A stretch of DNA of 64,000 nt from Tolypeutes matacus (taxonomy: Eukaryota; Chordata; Mammalia; Cingulata; Chlamyphoridae): the NCBI GenBank assembly GCA_026826555.1, contig JAKSZT010054335.1, positions 4,824,323 through 4,888,322 on the forward strand, in the 5' to 3' direction. The translations under genes were made by a program, and so were the position numbers. Position 1 is the stretch's first letter. Every line of letters starts with the position of its first letter. The notes below the pieces were generated by a model. That model had not been told where the DNA came from, searched no databases, and worked only from the letters and a program-made list of their open reading frames with translations. Shown here one piece after another: positions 56,413 through 64,000 of the stretch.

Positions 56413-59400
56413 CACCTAGACAGAAGATCAACAAGGAAACAGAGAACTTGAACAATATGATAAACAAGTTAGACCTAACAGACATATACAGAACACTGCA
56501 TCCAAACTCAGCGGGTTATACATTCTTCTCAAGTGCCCATGGATCTTTCTCCAGGATAGACCACATGTTAGGTCACAATATAGCTCTCAATAAATATAAA
56601 AAGATTGAAATTATACAAAGCACCTTCTCAGATCATAATGGAATGACACTAGAAATCAATAACAGACCGGAAAAAAGTAAATTTGCAAATGTGTGGAGAC
56701 TGAACAACAACTCCTAAATATTTGGTGGGTCAAAGAAGAAATTGCAAGTGAAATCAGTAAATATATTGAGACAAATGAAAATGAGAACACAACGTATCAA
56801 AACTTATGGGATACAGCGAAGGCAGTCTTGAGAGGGAAATTTATAGCCCTAAATGCCTATATTAAAAAACAAGAAAGAGCTAAACTCAAAGATTTAACTG
56901 AACAACTTGAGAAACTAGAAAAAGAACAGCAAACCAATCCCAAAGCAAAAAGAAGGAAAGAAATAATAAAGATTAGAGCAGAAATAAATGAAAAAGAGAA
57001 TAGAAAAACAACAAAACCAAGAGCTGGTTCTTTGAGAAGATCAATAAAATTGAAAAACCCCTCACTAGACTAACAAAGAAAAAAAGAGAGAAGATGCAAA
57101 TAAATACAATCAGAAATGAAAGGGGGGGAAGTTACAAATGACCTCACAGAAATAAAAAGAATCATAAGAGGATATTATGAGAAACTATATGCCAACAAAC
57201 TAGACAACCTGGATGAAATGGACAAATTTCTAGAAACTCATAACCAACCTACACTGACACAACAAGAAATACAAGAACTTAACAAACCAATCACAATTAA
57301 GGAGATTGAGTCCGTCATCAAAAATCTCCCAGCAAAGAAAAGTCCAGGACCAGATGGCTTCACGGGTGAGTTCTACCAAGCATTTCTAAAAGAATTAACA
57401 CCAATCCTGTTTAAACTCTTCCAAAAAATTGAAGAGGACGGAAAATTACCCAACACATTTTATGAAGCCAACATCACCCTAATACCAAAGCCAGATAAAG
57501 ATTCCACAAGAAAAGAAAATTACAGACCAATCTCTCTATGAACATAGATGCAAAAATTCTCAACAAAATACTTGCAAATCGAATCCAACAGCATATCAAA
57601 AGACTTATACACCATGACCAAGTGGGATTTATTCCTGGCATGCAAGGCTGGTTCAACATTAAAAAATCAATCAATGTAATACACCACATTAACAAACTGA
57701 AGGAAAAAAACCACATGATCATCTCAATAGATGCAGAAAAGGCATTCGACAAAATCCAGCATCCTTTTTTGATAAAAATACTTCAAAAAATAGGAATAAA
57801 AGGAAAATTCATCAATATGATAAAAGGCATATATATGAAAAACCCACAGCCAACATCATACTCAATGGGGAAAGGTTGAAAGCTTTCCCCCTAAGATCAG
57901 GAACAAGACAAGGATGCCCACTGTCACCATTGTTATTCAACATTGTACTAGAATTTCTAGCTAGGGCAATTAGACAAGACAAAAAAATTAAAGGCGTCCA
58001 AATAGGAAAAGAAGAAATAAAACTCTCACTGTTTAAAATCCTGAAGTATCCACGACAAAGCTACTTGAACTAATAAATGAGTTCAGCAAAGTGGCAGGAT
58101 ACAAGATCAACATGCAAAAATCAGTAATGTTTTTGTACACTAGTATTGAACAATCTGAGGAGGAAAATTCCATTTTCAATAGCAACAAAAAGACTCAAAT
58201 ACCTAGGAGTTAATTTAACCAAAGAAGTACAGGATCTATATTCAGAAAACTACAAAACAATGCTAAAAGAAATTTAAAAAGACCTAAACAAATGGAAAGA
58301 CATTCCGTGTTCATGGATTGGAAGAATAAATATCGTGAAGATGTCAATCTTGCCCAAACTGATTTATAGATTCAATGCAATACCAATCAAAATCCCAACA
58401 GCTTACTTTACAGAATTAGAGAAGGCAATTACCAAATTCATCTGGAAGGGTAAGTGCACCCGAATAGCCACAAGTATTCTAAAAAAGAAGAGCAATGTGG
58501 GAGGAATTTCACTGCCTGACCTTGAAACATATTACAAAGCTACAGTGGTCAAAACAACATGGTACTGGCATAAAGATAGACACATCGATCAGTGGAATAA
58601 AATTGAGAATCCAGAAATAAACCCTCACCTATACAGTCAACTGGTTTTTGACAAACCTACCAAGCCCATGCTAATGGGAAAAAACAGTCTCTTCAACAAA
58701 TGGTGTTGTGAGAACTGGATATCTATAACCAAAAGAATTAAAGAGGACCCCTATCTCACCCCCTATGCAAGAATCAACTCAACATGGATCAAAGATATAA
58801 ATATAAAAGCCAGGACCACAAAACTACTGGAAGAAAATGTAGGGAAACATATTCAAGACCTTGTAATAGGTGGTGGTTTCTTGAACCTCACACCCAAAGC
58901 ACGTGCAACAAAAGAAAAAGTAGATAAATGGGACCTCCTTAAAATTAAACACTTTTGCACCTCACAGGACTTTGTCAGAAGGGTGAAAAGGCAGCCAGCT
59001 CAATGGGAAAAAATATTTGGAAATCACATATCTGATAAGGGTTTAATATCCAGGATATATAAAGAGATGTTACAACTCAACGATAAAAAGACAAAAGACC
59101 CAATTAAAAAATGGGCAAAAGACTCAAATAGACATTTCTCCAAAGAAGAAATACAAATGGCAAAAAAAAACACATGAAGAAATGCTCAACATCACTCATG
59201 ATTAGGGAAATGTAAATCAAAACTACTGAGATATCATTTCACACCTATCAGAATGGCCACTATTAAAAAGACAGAGAACTACAAGTGCTGGAGAGGATGT
59301 GGAGAGATAGGAACACTTCTTCACTGTTGGTGGGAATGCAGGATGGTACAACCACTATGGAGGACTGTTTGGCAGTTCCTAAAGAAGTTGAATATAGACT

Positions 59401-59900
59401 TGCCACGTGACCCTGCAATACCACTACTGGGTATATACCCAGAAGAACTGAGAGCAGTGACACGAACAGACATCTGCACCCCGATGTTCATAGCCACATT
59501 ATTCACCATTGCCAAAAGTTGGAAACAACCCAGGTGTCCATCAACAGACGAATGGATAAACAAACTGTGGTCTATTCACACGATGGAATATTATGCAGCT
59601 GTAAGAAGAATTGAAGTCGTAAAGTATATGGCAACATGGATGAACCTAGAGGACATTATGTTGAGTGAAGCAAGCCAGACACAAAAGGACAAATACTGTA
59701 TGAATGTATTACTATGAACCAAATATATTGTGTAACATATTGTTTGATTAAAAAAAAAAAATCTATATGTATCCATTACATTTAATTGAGAAATGTATAT
59801 ATTTATTCATCTGTGTTTACTTTTTAGTTTTTAATTGTTTATATTTTCAATTATTAAATGTACAAAATAAAGTTAAAAAAAAAAAAAGACAAAAAAAAAA
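56413..59900 (+). mobile_element. 5'-truncated L1 LINE with poly(A) tail and TSD, dead copy
   Basis: A 3.5 kb sense L1 ending in an A-rich tail (59875-59900), flanked by perfect 13 bp duplications, inside an L2. The 5' UTR, ORF1 and the N-terminal part of the ORF2 endonuclease are absent. The first ORF2 sequence is the endonuclease C-terminal part, with FSRIDHMLGH and FSDHNGM, which hold the conserved Asp and His of the catalytic set. The reverse transcriptase region follows, with [13 protein letters not shown] near 57336, [10 protein letters not shown] and [15 protein letters not shown] near 57725, and [16 protein letters not shown] near 57900. The thumb and C-terminal region runs 58335-59717, with the [12 protein letters not shown]ys-rich segment near 59320. 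ORF2 is broken by stops or shifts near 56700, 57073, 57540, 57860, 58073, 58275 and 59177. The FADD motif is deleted at about 58035. Sequence is otherwise well kept, so this is among the younger elements here. It cannot retrotranspose. Confidence 0.95.
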
Positions 59901-59913
59901 ATTTATGGCATGA
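59901..59913. repeat. Target site duplication, right copy
   Basis: atttatggcatga, identical to 56400-56412. Confidence 0.95.
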
Positions 59914-60677
59914 ATTTGCAGCCTCTACCAGGCACACTGGGTCTGGAATCCTTACCTGACATCCCTCAGCACTTGCCTCTGACCCCCCCCAAATCAGGCT
60001 CGAGGTTTATTTCCTAAGAGCATGTTCTGTTGGGAAGAGCTGGAGCCAAGAATGGGCTTTCTGTCACCACCCCTCAGCTTGTGTTAGGCTGACCTTCTTC
60101 ATCCACCACGGGAGGCAAATAACATCTCTATTCTCTGCCCACAGGACTATCTCGAGGCACACCTGAAATAACTGCTGAGAAAGTACTATGCCAGGAAAAA
60201 GGTGAGGAGCAAGGTCAAGGCTTGGCTTTAGAGTCTGCACATGACAATGTTAGAAGGGCTTCTCATTCTTACTGTGGTTTACAAAATAAAGAGTGCTGAG
60301 ACTCCTCATAAGCTCAGGGCATGGACTAAAAATCTAAGGAGCTGCATTTGAAAAAAGAATCTGGGAACGAAGCGCCATGTTGGCCAGCTCCCTGCTGCAT
60401 TTCCCTGGTCATCAGCACATTTGCCCACTGTCCTCCTGCAAAGGGCTGGGCGTTCTCATTGGGGGGATTAAAATGGGGAGGCCGGGCCCCCCTGGTTCTG
60501 CTGTGAGTTAAAGGAACAGTTGTGAGAGAACCTCAAAAAGCCATTTTAACTGACTTCAATTGGAGAGATCTGAACCTCCCACGTGGACTAAGCAGAGTCC
60601 CTGAAGTTATCTGGCCTCGCGTTTCTGACCTGTGCAGGGAGTTAAAGTGGATAACCTTTCTGGCGAAAACCTTGGGG
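59914..60677. other. Unique sequence, no gene seen
   Basis: No repeat or family recognised. Confidence 0.45.
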
Positions 60678-60864
60678 TGGGGTTGGCAGAGGTAGCAAAT
60701 TAAACCACAGGAAGCCCAGGATATTTGAATTTCAGAATAATTTTTTTTAGTGTGAATATATGCCATGAGATATTTGGGACATACTTATACTAAAAAAAAT
60801 TGTTATTTCTCTGAAATTTAAATGCCACTAGGCAGCCTATATTTTATATGGCAAACCTACCCTG
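60678..60864. repeat. Palindromic MITE-like element
   Basis: The left arm, about 60718-60767, pairs with the right arm, about 60774-60826. 'actaaaaaaaattattctga' (reverse of the left) corresponds to 'actaaaaaaaattgttattt' on the right. The outer ends 'tggggttggcagaggtagca' and 'atggcaaacctaccctg' are also roughly inverted. It resembles a mammalian palindromic hAT-type MITE with 'cagggttgccag' ends, which I cannot name. Confidence 0.65.
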
Positions 60865-61470
60865 TGGGTCCATTCTGATCTGTGAGTTTTTAGTCCAAAG
60901 AATGGAGGGGTTGGAAGACTGCCTGACCTTGTCCTAACCCATTTTACTGCATGGATGGGAAAGGTGCACTTAGTCTCCACTTCCTGCAGCCCTTTCCCCT
61001 CCCATCCAGGTTCTGGCCTGGGGGGTCATGGGCAGCAGATGGCCCTTAAGTAGCCCCCAAAGCCTGCGCTGCTGCTGAAATGCTGCCAGCGTGGCCACAC
61101 TCCTCGGAACCCGCAGGGCACTTGCCAAAGCTGGAGAAATGTTCAGTCCTGAGACAAATCAGCGCAGGAGGGCTTCGTAGCTGCCGGGGGTGTTTGATTT
61201 CCAGGCGACAGAGGCGCAGAGCACTGCCCTAAATGCTTCCTGGCGGAGTCACGGGGCACCGCTTTTATCACTAACAACGCCTTGCGCCCTTGTGCTTTCA
61301 GCCAGGAGTCTCTGGGTGGTTCGTGACGCTGCAAAGCCTTAGGGCCCCTGGATTATACAGTTGTACCACGAGCTCCTCCGGGCAGAAGGTCCAGCTCTCC
61401 GTGGACAGAAGTTAGAAGTAGCTGGGCCCAAGCCCGAGCTGGGTGATGGCTTCTGGGCACACGTTCCCTG
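60865..61470. other. Unique sequence, no gene seen
   Basis: Balanced to GC-rich DNA without a recognised repeat. Confidence 0.45.
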
Positions 61471-61479
61471 CCCCCCCCC

Positions 61480-61600
61480 GCCCCCACCATTAGACTAGAA
61501 GCCTTTCATGCACAAGCTCAGTGCTGCCTTGTTTTTTTTGCACAATAACTGGAATACAGTAGGTACTCAATAAATGCTTGCTACATGAAGAAATGAGAGA
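61480..61600 (+). repeat. L2 LINE 3' end
   Basis: 'ccattagactagaagccttt' is followed by 'aactggaatacagtaggtac' and 'tcaataaatgcttgctacat', an L2 terminus. Confidence 0.7.
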
Positions 61601-63360
61601 TGGATAGATAACTAAATCTGGAAGAAAGTTTTGGGTTCTTTCATGCTCTTTATTTTCTTGGGGGTTGGGTGTGTAGCAGATGCCGTCGAACTTGTCCCCG
61701 AGTCCCCTCGGATCCCTTTGCCATTTCGGGGCTCATCGGTGCCCCAAGTGCGTCTGCTCCCAGTGGTACCCGCGCATCTCAGTGGGAGGACGACCCGCAG
61801 AATGCTGGAGCCACTTTGCCTGCATGCGCTGTGCCCCCACCCCCGTGACCCCTTCCTGCAGCCCTTAATCAAAGACTGAGGGGTGCAGGGTATGGACTCC
61901 CCAAAGCCTTCACCCAAGCGGGCGACTGAGGCAGCCCTGCCCTCCAAGGGGCTCCACGTCCCACCCTCGTTGTTCTCCTTCCCCGCGCAGTCCCAGTTCC
62001 CCGTTCAACTCTGGGCTTTCCTGGGAACACATCCTAATACGTCACATTCACTAGAATCTCCTCTCAGAGTCTGCTTCTGGGGACCCAGCTTGAGATGGGG
62101 GCGTTTGGATTTCCTGACCATGGCTTATTTCCCCAGTCACACCGGCCTTTTTCCCCTGCACCAGGAAGGCCTTCTAATAGAAAACGACAACAAAAGCCGG
62201 TGCTGTTGGATGAGAAGCCATAGAACATGAGGAGCTATCAGGACTTCATAGCCGACGGGGCAGGAATACATGTGCACGAGATCATGTGGCCCCTCTGCTC
62301 CCCGCCTGGAGGCTGCCTGCCGCAAACCTCGCCAGGAGCCAAGCTCAAGTCCAGCGCTGCTGAGAGATCGAGGTTTGGCCCTTGGATAGAAGGACGCAAG
62401 ATGCTCCATTGCTCCTCCTGTCCAATCCCAGGGGTCTCGCAGCAAAGTGGGTGGTGGGGGTTGGGAAGGATGTGCTGACTCGGTGGTGATGGGTCAGTGG
62501 CTGGTTTACCCAGGAAGACTTGTAAAGAGCCAGTTCTGTATTTCCTGGGCTCTCTGGGCCCAAGGTCATTCCCATTTGTAGAGATAATCAAGTTCAGGCC
62601 TTGGAGGAGGCCCCATTCTTACTCCACCTGAGGATTTCAGGCAGATGGAATGGCATTTAAAAACTTTTCTGCCTGCCCTCCAGGGACCACGGAGGGGTTC
62701 GGTGTCCCTGAGCTCCCTGAAATTTCACGGGCTCTGGTGAGACCGCCGTAACCTACTTTGGAGGAAACATTTGTTATTAACACAGGTTTAACACTTAACT
62801 TTCTAGGGTATTTGTGGATGACACCGTCATACATCTGCCTTTTTATAGTGCTTTGCAGCGGAGCACAAGACCTTCAGGCTGACACCTCATAGATCATCAA
62901 AATTAAGACCTCTAGGCAAGCAGAAGAAAATAGGGCAGGGGTGGGGTGGGGACAGCAACTGCGGTGACGTGACTGGTTTCCAAGTTAACTTTCCTTTAGA
63001 GGAAGACCGTTTTCGTTAAGGATCAAATTATTCTCAACATTAAGACTTCTTTGTTTCCCTGGCAACCCATAACAACTTGTAAGGAATGATCTATGGGGCC
63101 ATACAGCAAATGACGTTTCCTACTTGCTTGGTGGCCAGTGGAGATGACCTCAGAGCTGGGGTCAGCCGGCCAGGGATCAGGCTCTAACTGGCAGCCAACG
63201 CCGAAGAAATCTGGAAATCAGCAAGCCAGGGAGAAAGCAGCTTCTCCATCTTTTATAAACATACGCTGTATTATCATAGTGTAAGAATTCTTTAAACATG
63301 ATAATAGAAAATTATTAGCAAAGGAAGAAAAACGTTTAATTTTTTACTGAACTGCCCTTC
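61601..63360. other. Unique sequence, no gene seen; candidate RFX X-box
   Basis: No gene recognised. 'gtttccctggcaac' at 63053-63066 is close to an RFX X-box (GTNRCC-N(0-3)-RGYAAC), with one mismatch in the first half-site. A CRE-like 'atgacgtttc' follows near 63110. Confidence 0.4.
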
Positions 63361-63367
63361 AGGGTCC

Positions 63368-63823
63368 GTGTTGACTGACAGTTTGGGGGTTTCTTTTTCC
63401 TGTCTAAAAAAGGTGAGCAAGAGACAATGCTTGTTTGGTTTCACGGACTCCTACATCCACGAGCCCCTTTCTGTTGCTCCAAGTGGCCAAGGTGGTGATG
63501 GGAGGGGGGATGTGAACTCTTTTTGCTGCTGTTTAGCAGAATTCATGTCTGCCATGCTTTATCTGGGCCACAAAACCCGCTTTGTAACAAAGGACCTGTC
63601 CTTCATTTTGGAAGGAAGCGACTTTTATCGTCTCAAGGGACCACCAGCATTTTTGAGGAGGAGAAATAAAACCATGAAAGAGAAAATTTCCGGAGAAGTG
63701 GCCAAGGACCCCAAAATAGCCACTTGGGGAATTCTTGCTTTAGATGCCACAGAACCTTACATCTTTCTCACTGACAAAGGGACTGCTGTTTGCTCTGAGC
63801 TGACAGGAATCGAATGTGTGTAG
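63368..63823 (+). CDS. Unrecognised open frame, possible exon or chance ORF
   Basis: 152 codons without a stop, ending TAG at 63821-63823. The frame opens with GTG, not a normal eukaryotic start. The first in-frame ATG is at 63545, which leaves 92 codons. The predicted product is soluble-looking, mixed in charge, with a basic stretch (FLRRRNKTMKEKI) and no signal peptide, membrane segment or domain that I recognise. Upstream, 'actgaactgcccttcag' (to 63361) looks like a splice acceptor, and aaaaag/gtgagc at 63412 is a strong donor that would cut this frame. The region is not in a recognised repeat. It could be a terminal exon, a lncRNA, a worn pseudogene or chance. Confidence that it codes is low. 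Confidence 0.12.
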   Translation: MLTDSLGVSFSCLKKVSKRQCLFGFTDSYIHEPLSVAPSGQGGDGRGDVNSFCCCLAEFMSAMLYLGHKTRFVTKDLSFILEGSDFYRLKGPPAFLRRRNKTMKEKISGEVAKDPKIATWGILALDATEPYIFLTDKGTAVCSELTGIECV

Positions 63824-64000
63824 AGTGAAATGAAAAACCAGTCCATCTGCTGGGACCCTTTTCCTTGTCTTCTTTTATTCGTGGCATGACGTTAACAGCA
63901 CAGCAAAATGTGTGCATCATGTACCAAGGACAGGCTGGTTTTCAAACAATATGTCCAGAGAGAAACAGCCTTACAACCCGAGAAAGGAAGAGGGAGAGGA
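63824..64000. other. Right-edge sequence, nothing recognised
   Basis: No AATAAA follows the TAG within the window, and no repeat is recognised. Confidence 0.5.

Noticed and set aside
56379..59717. Reverse-transcriptase-like frames as a host gene or retrovirus
   Set aside because: Motif order, poly(A) tail and TSD show a truncated LINE-1, and the frame is broken at several points.

Overview
This is mammalian nuclear DNA, not microbial sequence. It has no operons, no dense reading frames and no ribosome binding sites. It is a mosaic of interspersed repeats of many ages in unique sequence. L2, MIR, MER5A, MER20 and MLT-type LTRs are shared by placental mammals. The tRNA-derived SINEs (box B plus a 'gggaggtcccgggttc'-like body) and the ERVL/MaLR LTR variants look xenarthran to me. 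A sloth or anteater fits better than an armadillo, because the SINE bodies differ from the armadillo DAS consensus I remember. The species call is inference from memory of repeat families.

I find no intact protein-coding gene. The only sequence clearly derived from a known gene is a broken processed copy (retropseudogene) of the splicing factor RBM39 at about 3140-4400. It lies inside an old antisense L1. The longest ORF-like stretch that no repeat explains is 63368-63823 at the right edge. It begins with GTG, matches nothing I recognise, and is listed as a hypothesis only.

Layout. 1-7.1 kb is a dense repeat nest: a MIR cut by three later insertions, an L2, and a roughly 3 kb antisense L1 split by the RBM39 retrocopy, an LTR-like piece and a SINE. 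7.1-23 kb is mostly unique sequence with scattered L1, L2, MIR and hAT relics and a 250 bp pyrimidine tract. 23-37 kb holds an MLT1 LTR, two closely similar MLT2-like ERVL LTRs 9.6 kb apart, a CpG-rich block (32.6-33.5 kb) that is the best candidate for a live promoter or enhancer, and a MER20. 37-49 kb is the SINE-rich part, with five SINE insertions (one a tandem dimer, one composite), old L1 3' ends and a mariner terminus carrying an Hsmar1/MADE1-like inverted repeat. 49-56 kb is GC-rich unique sequence with MIR, L1 and L2 relics. 56.4-59.9 kb is the youngest-looking large element: a 5'-truncated sense L1 with a poly(A) tail and perfect 13 bp target duplications, inserted into an L2, with the reverse transcriptase FADD motif deleted. 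60-64 kb is mostly unique, with a palindromic MITE-like element and the right-edge ORF.

No genes act together here, so the window reads as intergenic or intronic DNA. I do not see a new biological system. The points most worth following are the nested insertion histories, the mariner terminus, the LTR direct repeats, the CpG-rich block and the right-edge ORF. All repeat family names come from memory of consensus sequences, without a database search.
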